Shown here piece by piece: positions 22,346-35,748 of a stretch of DNA of 64,000 nt. Positions within the stretch are counted from its first letter, which is position 1. Each line of letters begins with the position of its first letter. A program made the position numbers and the translations under genes. The stretch is taken from the NCBI GenBank assembly GCA_013398015.1, contig VZRR01007873.1, positions 1-64,000 on the forward strand, given 5' to 3'. The DNA is from Oreocharis arfaki. Taxonomy: Eukaryota > Chordata > Aves > Passeriformes > Paramythiidae. Under the pieces are notes generated by a model. That model saw only the letters and a program-made list of their open reading frames with translations. It did no database searches and was not told the origin of the DNA.

Positions 22346-23984
22346 ACTGAATGATAGGGCCTTACACAACAAAATGAAGAGCGTACCTTCTAAGAATGAC
22401 GACTAAACTTCTCTTTTAATCAAGAGTAAGCCTTCCCTGTAAATAACCATCATTATGTACCATTAAGGATTAATGTGGTGCGTTGCTGGAAATAAAGATC
22501 AGCTTGTTTTATCTCTCCAGTTGTTCTGGGTTCTGTCTTTCATCTCTGGGAAGTGACTGACCCAGAGATTATTGAATTCATGGGAATGGATGTCTTTGAG
22601 TTTCCTGAACTTTGGAATAGATCCCATGAGGGGAAATCTGTTTCTGTAGGTGAGATGGGTTTCCCCATACATAGTATAGCAAGAAGCATCTCTACAAGAG
22701 CTTTGAATCCAGACCCATGAAGCTGTAGCCCTAGATTATGTGAATCAGGCTTCTAATTTATTCTGACACAGGCACTTTTGAACACCTGTCTTGTTTATTA
22801 GGCCTTGCAAACTCTCTGTTGAAGAGCAGATGGTGGAGATTTCTCACATCTCTAAGTCCAAGAAATAAATCCCCCCAGGGTGTAAAGGGGATCACCTGAG
22901 GCTGGAACAGCATTTAACAAGCTGTCTGACTACTGTTTCGCATGCCTATCATACCTGCTGTGTGGACCAGCTTTCCCTTACATCCCTCCAAGGCCTAGAT
23001 TCGTATAACCTGCCAGAGTTAAGCATCACAAATACATCTATTGTCAATAGAGTGTCACCTGCTTCAGACAGCTCAAAGATGAGCCTCCAGAGATGGCTCT
23101 TTCTGACTCTTTAGAAGGTTGAAATGACTGTGCTTCTAGCATTACACTCTGTGGTGCCTTTTTTGGGCAGGCGCTTAGTCAGACAGGTGGGATTAATCTA
23201 TGCCTGAGTTCCAAACTCTGTGTGAACTGAAGATGTGACCAGCACTTGTGCTGGTCACTTGATGATGGGCAGGCTCACGGTGTGTTATTCCATTGTTCCT
23301 CTGTCAGCTTCTATTGCAATCTGGCCCATGGACATCTCAGACAAGTTGCTGAAGAACATCTAGACGGGGTTGGGTGCCTATTACAAGCCTAATTAAAAGG
23401 AAGCAATTATTGAGATTACATGTACAGCCGAGATTCTGTGCAAGCAAATATCCACTTTGGTATTTATTGAAGCTTCTTTTTAAAAATACTTCTTACAAAA
23501 ATATTTGGCTATTAATTTGCCTTAATTGTGTATACAGTAAAGAGATTTAGATTTCTTATAAAGTTCTGCATTTTATCCAGATCTGTTTCCTTTTGAATCT
23601 TAAGAGACTAATTTTCTGGTTTGGTCACCATCACATGGAGGAAAGGCATTGCCCCTCTCAGAAGTTTCAGATCCTACTGCTCTCCAAATTAGTTAACACA
23701 TCTTTCACTACACCTGTGAAAACTGCCTGCTTTCTGTTGTCTACTCACAGTTTTCACAGACACCACAGCTCCCAACACCCATGATGACAACAGCACTGCC
23801 TCTGAGCACAGGGGGAGCCAACGGGACTGCAGAGCCTGATGCCAAGTGCTCGCTCACCTTTTGTATGATATCTAAAGAACACATGAAAATTTTTAAGTCA
23901 TGCTTAGTTTGAAACATTTGAACAAGCATTTTAGGTATGAGAAAATCAAGGGAGATAGGTATTCTCCATGTTGACTAATCTAGT

Positions 23985-24041
23985 TTTTGTTTGTTTGGTT
24001 GGTTGGTCATTTGGTTAGTTGGTTGGTTGGTTTTTTTTTGC
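23985..24041. repeat. (TTGG/TTTG)n simple repeat
   Basis: Imperfect TTGG and TTTG units followed by a T-run. Confidence 0.8.
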
Positions 24042-25040
24042 TCTTTATCCCCCTTTGGTGGTTTAAGTGGGAAAATTGCCTCTAGAAAACCGTTTTAAAC
24101 CAGCAGATATGTATTTTTCTAATTTTGTTTGCATGGCATTTTGGCTAAAATATTTCAGACCTGAGCCATACAAATCTAAAAGTGTGTAGTCTGCCTCTTC
24201 AAGCAAATTTAGAAAAAACACACAACCCCCCCACACACCATCTTTGAGCTTCCAGGATACTCTGAAATCATTGGGATTTCTTTTACACAAAGACAAAGGA
24301 TGGGAAGGTGAAGCCAGCAAAAGAAAAGCAGGTATTAAGAGTAAGGATAAGTCTTCAAATACTGCATTTCACACTAGTGTTTAGTTCTGGAAAAAGTAAA
24401 TCATTACCAGCAGTTTATACCTTTATGACTTTGATGCATAAATGATGTTGTCAGAAGAAGCAAAGATTAAACACTAAAAATGTCTCAATCACTGTTAAAT
24501 ATAAAACTGATGCCTCAACAACCAAGAAAAAAAAATAGAAAAATGAAGCATTGTCATAATATTAGCAAGTTAGCCAGTTGGTTTCACAAGATATGACAGT
24601 GCACATGTAATTAGACAAGGAATGAGAGTGGTGAAAATGGAGAGGTGTGGCTTTATAGTGCACTGAGTACTGGCACACACCTAAGAAAACAACCAGTCAC
24701 TCAGGAAGCTGATAAACAGTTTCTGTACCCCACATCCAAGGCAATAAGCTGAACTCCAGCAAGGCAAAATGCTTCATCCACTGATTCAGCTGTGTACATG
24801 AGAAATGTAGGTCTGCCAAACTACCTTTAGAAAGGTGTGTGAAACCTAAGTCTACTTCAACCAAGCACTGACTTCAAGCTGACTGGGAGAGTGTAACTCC
24901 AGGAAGAAACACAGAGGGTTGTGTTCTGCAAGGATAGGCTACTCTGCTAACCATATATATTCTTTGTGCCCTCCCACCTTTGGACTATGGCCTGACTGTA
25001 ACTGTCTATCTTTTTTTTGTTAATTAATGGCAAGCATCTT

Positions 25041-27790
25041 ATCACAGAATAAGGGCTTGACTTGAAAGGAGCCTTAAAGATGATATGGTTCTACCCTCCC
25101 TGCTATGGATAGGGAACCTTCCATGAGACCAGGTTGCTCAAAGCCTTATCCAATCTGGCCTTGAGCACTTCCAGGGGTGAGGTGCCCACAACTTCTCTGG
25201 GCAACCTCTTCTAGTGTCTCACCACCCTCACGGTAAAGAATTTCTTATATATCCAATCTAAACTTACCCTCAGTTTAAAGCCATTCCCTTTAGTCCTATC
25301 ACTGCATGCCCTTGTAAAAAGTCCCTCTCCAACTCTCTTGCAGGCCCTCTTCAGGCACTGAAAGGCTGCTGTAAGGCATGCCTTGGATCCTTCTCTTCTC
25401 CAGGCTGAACAACCCCAACTCTCACAACCAGTGTTCATGGGAAAGGTGTTCCAGCCCTCTGATAATATTCATGGCCCTCCTCTGGACTTTCTCCAATGGG
25501 TCCACACCCTTCTCATGCTGAGGGCCCCAGAGCTGGATGCAGCACTCCAGGTAGTGTCTCACAAGAGGAGGCAGAGGGGCAGAATCATCTCCTTTGACCT
25601 GCTGGCCATGCTGCTTTAGGTCCAGTTCAGGTTGTGGTTTCTGGGTTGCAAGCGCACCTTGCTGGTTCGTGTTGAACTTATCAACTAACAGCCTCAGGTC
25701 CTTCCCCTTAGGGCTGCTCTTAATTCATTCTCTGCCAAGCCTGTGTTTGTGCTTGGAATTGCCCTGATCCAGGTTCTCGCACTTTGCAATACCTTGCACT
25801 TTGCTTTGTTGCCCATGGGCCCACATCTCAAGCCTGTCCATGTCCCTCTGGATGGCATCCCTTCCCTCTGCTGCTTGCACACACAGCTTGGTGTCAGCAG
25901 CAATCTTGAGGGTGCACTCAATCCCACTGCCCATGACACTGACAAAGATGTTAAACAGTGCCACTCCCAGTATCAGCTTTGAGTAACGACACTCATCAGT
26001 GTCACTTCCATGCAGACATCAAGCTGTTGACCACAAGTTTTTGACTTTTGACCATTCAGCCAATTCATTATTGACCAACTGACCATCCATCAAATTCATG
26101 TCTCTCCAGTTTAGAGGTGAGGATATTGTGCCAGACAGTGTCAAATGCTTTGCACAGGTCCAGGTCAATTACATCAGTTGCTCTTCCCTTATCCACCAAC
26201 TTTGTAACCCTGATGTAGAAGGCCACCAGATTTTTCAGGCGTGATTTATCCTTAGTGAAGCCACATTGAATGTTATCAATCATCTTTTTATTTTTCATTT
26301 CCTTCATCAGAGTTTCTAATAACATCTGGTCCATGGTCTTTCTGGGCACTGAGGTAAGACTGACAGACGTGTAGTTCCTTGGGTCTTTCTTGTTTACTTA
26401 CTAAAAATTGAGGTTATGTTCCCTCTTTTCCCATCAGTGGCAGATTCACTGGACTGCCACAACCTCACAAATATGATAGATAGTGACTTAGCGACTTCCT
26501 CGTCCAATTCCCTCAGGACCTGGGGATGCATCTCATCAAGTCCCATGAATCTCTGCACCTTCAGGTTCTTTAGTTGTTCTTGAACCTGATCTTCTCCTAA
26601 AGCTGGCAGTTCCTAACTTTCTCAGTTCCTGCCTTTACTTTCAGTGACTTGGGTGGTGTGGATAGAGCATTGCTGATGAAGATTGAGTAAAAGTCCTTGA
26701 GTACATCTGTCTTCTTTGTATCTCAGATAACCAGATCTCTCATTTTGTTCTTGAGAGGACCCTAGTCCTATATTTCCTAGTCTTTCTTGTATCACCAACT
26801 TACCTATGGAACCTTTTCTTGTTGCCCTTTATGTCCCCGGCCAGGTTTAATTCTCCCAGGGATTTAGCTTTCCTAACCTGATCTCTGACCACTGGGACAA
26901 TTTTCTCTATATTCCTCCCAGACTACCTATCCATGCTTCCACTTACTGTAGACTTCCTTTTTGTGTTTGAGATTGTCCAGGAGCTCCTTGTTCATCCACA
27001 CAGACTTCCTGGTGTTCTTGCCTGACTTCCTCTTGGTTGAGATGCATCATTCCTGAGGTTAGAGGAGGTTATCCTTGGATATTAACCAGTGTTCTGGAGC
27101 CTCTCTTTCCTCCAGCACTATATTTCCTGGTGCTCTATGAAGCAGATGACTGAAGAGGCAAAAGTCTGCCTGAAGTACAAGGTAGGGAACTTGCTGCGCA
27201 CCCTCCTCACTGCTATGAGGATCTCAAATGCCACCAATTCATGTCTGCCCCAGAGCTTCACATTCCCCGCCAGCCCCTCCCTGTTTGTAGAACAAGGTTC
27301 AGCACAGCACCTCTTTTTGTTGGCTCGTCTGTCACTTGGAGAAGGAAGTTACTATTGGTTCATTCCAGGAACCTCCTGAATTGCTGTGTTGTCCCTCCAA
27401 CAGCTGAAGCCCCACCATGAGCACCAGGGCTTGTGAATGTAAGGCTGCTCCTATCAGTCTCGTCTTCCAGTCTTCCTGGTCCCACGGTCTGTAGCAGACC
27501 CCCAGTACAAAACCACTTGTCCCTGCTCTCCTTTTAATCCTGACCATTAAGCTTTCAGTGGCTCTTCATCCATCCCCAAACAGAGCTCCACGCACTCCAA
27601 CTGGTCATTGAGCACAACACCATCTCCTTGTCTTCCCTCTCTGTCCTTCCTAAAGAACCTCCATCCTTCCCTTCCAACACTCCAGTCGTAGGATCTATCC
27701 CACCACATCTCCGGTCTCCCTTATGCCGGTAAGATCATAGCCTGCAGGCATGTGCACATCTCTAACTCCTCTTTTTTGTTCTTTGTGGAA
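25041..27790 (-). mobile_element. CR1 LINE, 5'-truncated, antisense to window
   Basis: Starting at 25041 the plus strand follows the antisense CR1 3' region: ATCACAGAAT, CCAGGTTGCTCAAAGCC, ACTTCTCTGGGCAACCT, TTTAAAGCCATTCCCTTTAG, AGGCTGAACAACCCCAACTC. It continues through the reverse transcriptase and into the endonuclease part of ORF2 near 27.3-27.5 kb, losing similarity around 27.79 kb. At about 2.75 kb it is long for a CR1 copy, most being truncated to a few hundred bases, but full-length CR1 is about 4.5 kb. Many stops, frameshifts and small deletions show it is old and inactive. Confidence 0.93.
25725..27547 (-). pseudogene. CR1 ORF2 remnant (endonuclease C-terminus and reverse transcriptase)
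   Basis: Three readable blocks remain, in different frames. At 27332-27547 the endonuclease end shows GVCYRPWDQED and SQALVLM. At 26068-26349 the RT core shows QCGFTKDKS, LVAFYIRVTKLVDKGRA and KAFDTVWHNIL. At 25725-25964 the RT palm and downstream part shows ALFNIF, GSGIECTL, EGRDAIQRDMDRLE and HKHRLG. The catalytic F-A-D-D motif has decayed to I-A-A-D, so even the best block has lost an active-site aspartate. Intervening segments are broken by stops. This fits a dead copy of the LINE-encoded protein that normally nicks DNA and primes reverse transcription. Confidence 0.9.
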
Positions 27791-27887
27791 GAGAATTTGG
27801 GTTTAGCCATGTTCATAAAAATCATAGTGTTGTATAATCATTTTATAGAACTAGCAATATTATTAATAATGGTAATAAAAATGGGAA

Positions 27888-27960
27888 ATCATAGAATCAC
27901 AACTACCTGAGTTGGAAGGCTTCCACAAGGATCATTAAGTCTAGGTCCTGGCCCTGGAAA
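27888..27960 (-). mobile_element. CR1 3'-end fragment
   Basis: AATCATAGAATCAC is followed by GAGTTGGAAGGCTTCCACAAG and GATCATTAAGTCTAGG. This matches the antisense CR1 3' terminus (ATCATAGAATCACAGAAT, TTGGAAGGGACCT, GATCAT..AGTCC). It lies about 100 bp beyond the end of the longer CR1 in the same orientation, so it is a separate truncated insertion. Confidence 0.8.
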
Positions 27961-29284
27961 CATGAAAATTTTTGTGTGGCGTGCAACAGAATCTTTCTTT
28001 AAAAGAAATGTTTGGGGTTTTTTTCCCCTCTAAGCAATTGCTCAGATATTTCAGACTTGAAAGGAGCAGCAAACAAAACCAGAAATGCAAAGAATCTATA
28101 AAAGACCTCTGTCAGAATAAAGGAATGCTGAATACATTGGATGATGGGACTAGGTGCCTATAATAAGCTTACAGGAGAACTTTGTATCTTATGAATACTG
28201 TTGGTTCCCTCTGTATGAAACACATGATTTTCTGAAATAAGTTAATAGTCTTTTTCTTAACAGCTGTTGAAAAAGCTAAAAGAAGGGTAATAAGTCAACC
28301 TCACTCTACTGGTACAACCAGATTTAGGAAACGGCTGAGAAAGACAGTGACGCAGTTGGTAGTTTGGTATGGAAATTGCTAAGAAAGCAAAAAGCAGACT
28401 GTCATTCTCTTTTGTAAACACAGCTCTTTCCACTTATACCAAATCCATAGATTAGAGGGGGGAACAATGTTTCTAAGAATCCTGTTAAAATTCAATCATG
28501 ATTTATCATGCATAAAAAGCCAATACTTCAAAAACAAACCCCACTAAACCCACCATCTCTGACTATGGACACTACGTCAGCTATTCTTTGCTGTTGATCA
28601 CCAGAAATGCCTGGAAAATCTTATCTGATGCATTTATAACTCTTGGCACAATCTTGGAGTTTCTCATTTTATTGAAAAAAAATTAACATTTTACCATAAA
28701 GTTTAAATGATTTGAAGAAAGGCCATCGAAACCATAAAATTTTTATAAATCACATCTGATTTTATTCCTTACTTCAAAAAAGTATACAGTGCATGCTCAA
28801 CAAGTTTTTGAGGAGGAGGAAGCTATCTGGAAATGTCTGAGGTATCTGCAAATAAGTAATTTGTGTGGGTGCTGTGAGCTGAGTTTGCACTTGAAACCTT
28901 TTCCTGGGGAAGAAAGGCACCACCTTCATGAAAGAAGGCACTTGGATAGTGTCTCTGCACAGACATAGGGTGCAAAACCAGAGAGATGGACCACCAGCAC
29001 CAATGGAAGAACATCCTTGAAGCCCGGTTTTCACTCTCAGTTGTGATTTTCCAGATGCTGCTCCTGGTCGTCCTGCCCCAGCTGGTGCAAACTGTGGTTG
29101 TTCAGAGAGCAGGATGAATGAATCCTCTCTCTGTGCTGGTCGCTGTTGCCTTTCATTAACCTACCGCACCAATTTCCTCACAAGCACCTTTCCTTTGGGG
29201 CGTGGTTTTAAGAGCAGTGGCTGGCGCAATAAACTCCTTCTCCCCTTGGCCTGCTGAGTTAGGTTGCTGCACCAGAGGAAGCAG

Positions 29285-29332
29285 TTCATAGTTTTAAGGC
29301 TGGAGGGGACCATTACAATAATTTTACTTGTC
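29285..29332 (-). repeat. Possible ancient CR1-like fragment
   Basis: TCATAGTTTTAAGGCTGGAG followed by GGGACCATTACAAT resembles old archosaur/turtle CR1 3' ends (ATAG..TTTAAGGCCAGAAGGGACCATT). It is short and decayed. Confidence 0.45.
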
Positions 29333-32300
29333 ATGCATTAGAAACAAAGTACATAATTCAGAAGATATCTGGTCCTAATGTGAAGCTTTTGAGTGCTGGA
29401 GATTCCATTGCTCCCCATGGTTATTTGTTTAATGTTTATTTTGCTTCCATCTGAAAAATTGGTACTGCATTTACAGCTTGTGTTTTTATAGCATACAGAT
29501 TTCAGCTTTGGGTTCTTGCTTAGTTTACCAAAGCTAGAGAATCCTCTAATGACCAAATTTTCTACTCACGTACATAATTATGGCCCATGAAAATATCTAT
29601 GGACCTTTCTGCCCCGAGTCACAAGTGGTAACACCAGCAACAGGTGCAACTCGCTGCTCCTCCTGGAAGTCATGAGCTGCAAGACATTTTCCTCAGTCTC
29701 TGTTTGCAAAAGCAGTCTCCATCTTTTAATCAAGAACTCCCAGTTTTCCTTGTCTCTTCATCTAAAATACGCAATTATATTTAAATACATAGACGGCTGA
29801 TTACATGCTACTGACAACAGACTTTGAGAGGAGAGAGAAAAGAGGCAGGCAACAGTCATTCAAAAACTCTTTGTAACTGGTTATCGATCTAAGTGACAGA
29901 GTGATTGATGAGGAGATACTGGACTTGGTATACAAACACTCCTATGCTGTTCCCTTTCTGCCCACCATAAATCCCCTGAACACCAGGCCACAGTCTGGTT
30001 TGCCCACCCTTCTCTCTTCCTCATGCGATCAACCATGCACTGGAAAAGTGATCCCTTAGAGAAACTACTTCTCCCAGAAGGAAGTAACCAGAAAGGCAAT
30101 ATGCATATCTGAGAAGGAGTAGGAGTAGTTTTATTTTCTCCTTCTACCATCTAAACTGAATCCATCAGTAAGGCTGGAAACTCCAGTTGTAGGACCCTAA
30201 CATTTATGGCTAAAGAGGAAAGGAGCTGAGTGGGCCCAAACTATTCCCAAAATATTTGGGGTAAAGTCTTAGTGCAGTTGGGGATAACAGTAAGAAAAAT
30301 AAAACTGATTATTTCTTTGAGAAAAAGATATTGTGGCCAGTCTCATTTGCAGAAGGGAATGCACAAATTTGAAATACTAATTCTGTGTAACTTGCTTTCC
30401 AGGATAGAAAAGGAAATTAAGATTGAAGAAAACATTAGAACTTCCCTGGCTACTCTGGAGGAATCTTTAGCTTGTTTAACTTTAAACACTTAACTTGGCT
30501 AAAGCAAATATAAGCACTGCCTCCCTGGGCAGCCACTGGAGAGGAAGTCTCCTGTAGATGATGAATCAGAGCATCCAAATTCTCAATTACTTGCTAGAGA
30601 TACTTATCTCCTCCCAGTTACTACAGAGGGAGCACAGGGTGGTGACATTCAGCAAGACAGAGCATCAGCTGAAGCCCTACAGTGAGTTGGCTTTACACCC
30701 CTCTGAAGAAATGTACCCTACATGCATTTCTCCACTTACAGAAGTTATTCCAAATGGTGTGACTACAGAAACAATGTTGTATGGCTTAAGTGAGCTGCAT
30801 GGCAGATCTACTTCCAAACCTTGTTTTTTGGGTGTTTAAATGAATTCTTCAGCAGCTTTTGCAGTGAAGTTGCAGCATCAGATTGACATTTTGGCTAAAA
30901 TACAAAGCAAATACACAAATGATTAAACTACTCTTAAGAAGTTTGTAGTACAGGCTGTTTACATACAGTATTAGCTGCAAATTTGTTCCCTAATCATCTG
31001 CAAAACTTTGTGGACACTTAACACAGAGCTAATGCTGACGCCTAAGAAAGGAGAAGATTCTCTGGTTAGGGTGTACCTGTGGCTCATTCCCTCTCCTGTT
31101 ACCCTTCCACTACGACACAGGGTCAAACATCTACTCATGATTCAGCTTCAGAGCTCATACTATCCATTCAATGGAAAATATTGTCCTTTTCTAGAGCAGT
31201 TGTTAGAAATCATACTGGAGTTAAACACCGTCAGGGTCCAGTCTGCAGGTACAAGATCAATTTTTCCTCTCTTAAATATTTTCAATTGAGAGTTTTGCTT
31301 GGTGAACACAAGTTTTCAAGCAGTTTTTATAACTGCAGAAGCTCTTACTCCTTTGCAGCTTCTTTAATCTCTTGCTTCATCACTTTATAGCTCTAATTCA
31401 TCAAGCAAGACATGTAAACTTCCAGAGATAAATGAATACTATGCATTCCATCAGGCTCATGCTCCACAGTCCTTTCAGTGCCTCAAACATGATAGTTTCA
31501 AAGCTTTGACAGCTGGCTGGAAAAGAAGCCTCAAGGCTTATGCTGTGTTTAGTTATGCTACCAGCCCACTTCTGCATATCTTGCAAAACAAGCTCTGGTG
31601 TCTGTGCTGCAGCTGAATTTACAAGAAATTCCACAGAGGGCAAAAGAAAACCTATCCCATCATTTGCAGATTACAAATTCAGCCAACAACGAGGCATTCA
31701 TGCCTCTTAAACTTGGAATTTAACCCTATGAGCCACAGCCATGGCAGCTGGATTTTTTCTGGCTTAGAAACCATATGTGAGTTGAAATATGCTGATTTTG
31801 AGCATGCTTTGAGACATGGACAAGAGAAGGATGAGTCACCCCTGAGAGCTGGCATAATTCAAACCGCCCTGGCTGGTGTCAGCAGTAGTCACTGAGCCTG
31901 AGGGACAGCTGAGCTCCTTGGTGAGGAGAAGGGAGCCTGCACGGCAATTCTGCAGCAGTATGCAAGGCAGAGGAGCTCTGAAGGAGTTGTGCCTGCATAC
32001 TAGCCGTGTCTGGTTGCCACAGCTCCATGTCTCACAAGGTTATGTCAGTAGTCTGCAGGCACCCTGAAGATACACAGGTGACTGAGGGCATGGCATTGCA
32101 CCGGAGTCCTCTGCTGGGAAGGTTATCTTCTCCAGGCACTGCACAGCAGACTTCCTTTGGGTTGCGTTGTGGTTTCATACGGTGAGAGTTAAAACACTGT
32201 TTCCCTCTGCAAAACACAATCCTGCTTTTCCTCCTCCTGCCAGGAGTCCCATGCAGCCAGAGGAACAAGTTGGGCTTGTAGGTTGCATATATATCAGCCT

Positions 32301-35165
32301 TTGAACTGAGCTCTACCTCCAGTTACACCTCTGTGAGTTAGAATAAGTCTTGCCCTTCACTGAAACCAGCCAGGAAGTTTCATTGCTGATGCAGAGGAAA
32401 GATGACAGTTCCAAGAGAAATTTTCCAGTACAACAGCAAAAGGCCAAGTGAAACAAATTTTTATTATTGTAATCATTAAGACACCCTTGCTGTCTGAAGA
32501 CAAACCTATTCAGAAAATAAAATAAATTCTTAGCATACTTCTATAATAAGGTATTAATTTATCAGAACTGAGCTACAGCTTTAAGTAACACATTCTATTT
32601 ATTATATTTGGAAGTTTCAGAAAGCTTAAAAAGCATTTATCAGATTTATTGACCTTGTAATCTGAAAAAAAAAAAAGTAACAGGACTTTTCTGCAAGAGA
32701 GAGGTACAGTTTTTCTTCCATTTCTGGGAAATATAAAGTAACAAGGCTAAAAAGACAAACAAATGAGTCTGCTGTGAAAATTGTGATTTTGCTTGTTCTC
32801 CCTGAAGCAAGGGTTTTTAAGGCAGTTTCTGAAGCAAATGTTTGTGAAAAAATGTTTTACAGAGAAAGATACATTAGCAGTAAGTTTGGCTGAGAAGAGC
32901 AGAGGAAACCTGTGAAGTGAGAAACAACAGTTCATGTAGAAACTTAGTTTTAATAAGATCAAGTTTTGCCCTGCCGTGTTTTGAAACTATCTGGAAGAGC
33001 CTGTTGCCTTCCACAAAGAACAAACACAGCTAAAATTACTAACGCAATGACTCTACTTAACAAACAACTTAATACCTGAAGACTTTCTAACTGGGTGTGG
33101 AGGTGTAATTTGCTCTTTTGGATATTTCTGCTTGGACGAGAGCCAGTGTAAACTCCCAAGCCAAGTCATCCTGATTAAAAAGCCATTTTCTGAAGCTCTC
33201 CGTTCCCAGGAAAGCCTAATATCTATTTAATACTGGAGATTCAGATACAACTGAAGCACTTCATATGGAGGATTTCTCTAAGTCCATAATAGTAGCACAA
33301 ACATACTTTTGAAAACAGAAATACATTTGCGATACACCTTGTTACTTCTAGATTAACAAAAGGAAATATTTACAAATTGAAAATATCTGTTTATGTGTAT
33401 TAGATCATCAAGCATAAGCATCTGCATTAAAAAGATGAATTCCAGCTGCTTTCACATTGTCAGAAAAATATTGTGAATATTTTTTTGTAGATTCAGCAAC
33501 CAGGTGTAAAGGTAAAGCTTTCTATTTGTGACTAACAGATCATGTACATTTCTGTTTACCATTTTTTAAAACATCCTTGGACATCTTTTAACCTATGAAC
33601 ACTGGAAAAGCTTCATTGTGCACTTGCGTTGACTTTTTATTCCAATAAATTAGATTAACTTCCACTTATCAAAATATGATGAGCACAAATCCAAAACACA
33701 GCCCCATACTAGCCACCAAGAAGAAAACTAACTCAAACACAGCCAAACCATGTACAGTGGTAGAGTTCCATCTGGCATGTGAAACAGGCAAAATTTTAAA
33801 TTAATTAAAAAATACAAGGATTTAAATCAATCATTGGAAAAGCTTTTAAGCAGCTGACTTGATGAACTTTCGTATCACTCAGCTGGATCTGAATGGTCTG
33901 TAAAGTATTTTTGGCTTATCTACTTATAGTCTTGGTGAAAGCTCAAGGTAGAGAGAAAACAGATTTCTGAAAGTATCGCTCTTTAGTGAGAAAAGTGTGG
34001 AAAGAGGAGTAGAGATCTAGAGTTCCCCCCTTCGTGTGGCAGTCCCCAGACATGAGTGGACACAGAGGTAGGACACAGACCAGCTGCTCCTGCAGAAGGG
34101 TGCGGCGGAAGGATTCTGTTCTAGTGATTGACCCTGCTGCATGTAGGCACAGCCCAGTTCATACTCCCTGCTACACTCAGGGCTCTTCTACAAGTCTAAG
34201 CTTATTTCAGAAACAGAGGGAAGTCACAGGCCTCATTTCTGCTCAGTTTAATTTTCTTCTTTTTTATATATAATATTTTCTCCTTGAAATAATTTGCTTT
34301 TATCCTGATAATTACTAAGAATGGCAGGTCAGTAACACTTCCCGTCAGCTGAGGTAATGCCACTCAGCTACTCCAGTCTTCTCTGCGATACACTTTGACA
34401 TGTTGTCTTCATATCTCCATCTCCAGGCACGTCTGGAGGGCAAAGTGGCCGAGGTGAAAACAAAACCACAGGTATAATACTGCAACCACACAAAGGATGA
34501 GCTAATTCTGCTTTGGCAGAATTCTGCCTTGACTGAGGCCAAAGGTAATGCAGTGGATCTCTGACAGCTGCCTTTTTGCCAGTGAGAACTGATGAAAAGG
34601 TTTTTGGAGTGAAATCCTGCATCAGAAACTCCCCAGCACAAATAACAAGCTTCCAGCACCAGTGTCATTTCATCTGTGCTAATATTGCAGATGTTGTAGG
34701 AGCAGACCATAGTCAATAGTAACTATCCTGACTTTACTGAGGTTATATACATTTTTTTACAGAGCTGATGGTTACAGTCCTCTTGACTTATCTGTTAACA
34801 CAGGGAATGTTTGCTATAGGAACTAAAAACAATGAGGGTAAATTGCAATACTAAAATTAAGCAGAAAAAATCCTTTTGAAGTATTGCCCTGTAGGACTAG
34901 CTTAGGCTAGTTTGGTTAGGTTTGGGAAGTGCTGGAAGATGGAGAAGCTGAAAATGTGGTGAATCTCGGTTCTGACATGATAGAAAAGGCATTTTACTCA
35001 TCTCATCACTCAGAGATGTCAGACTGAGAAAAGCAGAGACAAACCTTCTAAAGGATTTTGATGTGGAAAAAAGCGTGACAAGCAGGTAAGCTAAGTATTA
35101 TTCATACTATTTCAACATTTTATAAGATGTTTTCTCCCAAATGCTTTTTTTTCTAATTAAATAGT

Positions 35166-35748
35166 ATGTTTATGGAGCTGGATGGGTGCTGGGTGCCTCT
35201 GAGAGAGCAGCATATTGGGAGATGTGCAAAGAATCCAGGCCACTCTCTTCAGCTGTCAGGTTCCTGGAGCAGAATCCCAAATACAGAACACTGGTTGAAA
35301 GGTTTCTGGTCCAGGAACCTGACAACCAAAAGCCTGTGCTACAGCAGGGAGAAGGTCCTATCAGACTGGAAAATATACTTTGCATACCAGAAAATGGCCG
35401 AGAAGAACTAGGGGGTAGTTTGCAACATTTAGGTGTAGCCATTACTAAGGAATGATGTAAATTCTTCCAGGAGGAAGCACCATGGAATGTGCCCAGATAC
35501 TGCTTTACCTTGCCATAGCAATGCCATCCTGCCTGGGGTGGTTTCCCCTGCTTACCCAAGTGTGAAAGCCTGGACTCAGCCTCTCTGAAAAGCCTGTTTT
35601 TTCTGAGTAGATGGGGATGAAGTACAACCTTTTGTCCTCTGGGGACAGAGTGAAGTTCCCTGTGGCTGTCCCAGACAACAAGGTTGTAACAAAGTTGCGA
35701 CAGCAACCTGTTACTCTTCTCTGCTTTTTCTGATTTGAGTCCAGCCAA
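35166..35748. other. Segment open on both strands with a 14-bp perfect inverted repeat
   Basis: The plus strand is open for 89 codons (35186-35455) and the minus strand for 192 codons (35170-35748). An exact inverted repeat, TGTCAGGTTCCTGG at 35254-35267 and CCAGGAACCTGACA at 35311-35324, surrounds a 43-nt loop. Two similar 30-nt direct copies (beginning AGGTTCCTGG and AGGTTTCTGG, about 41 bp apart) account for the duplicated RFLEQ/RFLVQ look of the plus-frame peptide. I do not recognise either peptide, and no splice or start evidence singles one out. It may be a fragment of an unrecognised repeat. Confidence 0.3.

Larger units (their letters stand above)
12785..25040. other. Intergenic region 5' of the desmoglein gene
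   Basis: No convincing exon was seen on either strand. It holds a GC/CpG-rich patch (about 13810-14060), a MIR-like relic (15965-16100), a CR1-like relic (22183-22345), an AT microsatellite (20316-20345) and TTGG-rich simple sequence (23985-24041). The remainder is AT-rich with only short, composition-driven ORFs. Confidence 0.7.

Noticed and set aside
26068..26349. Host gene with reverse-transcriptase similarity
   Set aside because: It is part of the CR1 LINE ORF2 remnant, with decayed flanking frames and the CR1 3' end in the expected place.
35170..35748. 192-codon minus-strand open frame as a gene
   Set aside because: No recognisable domain, overlaps an equally open plus frame, and has no splice or promoter evidence. 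Kept only as an observation.
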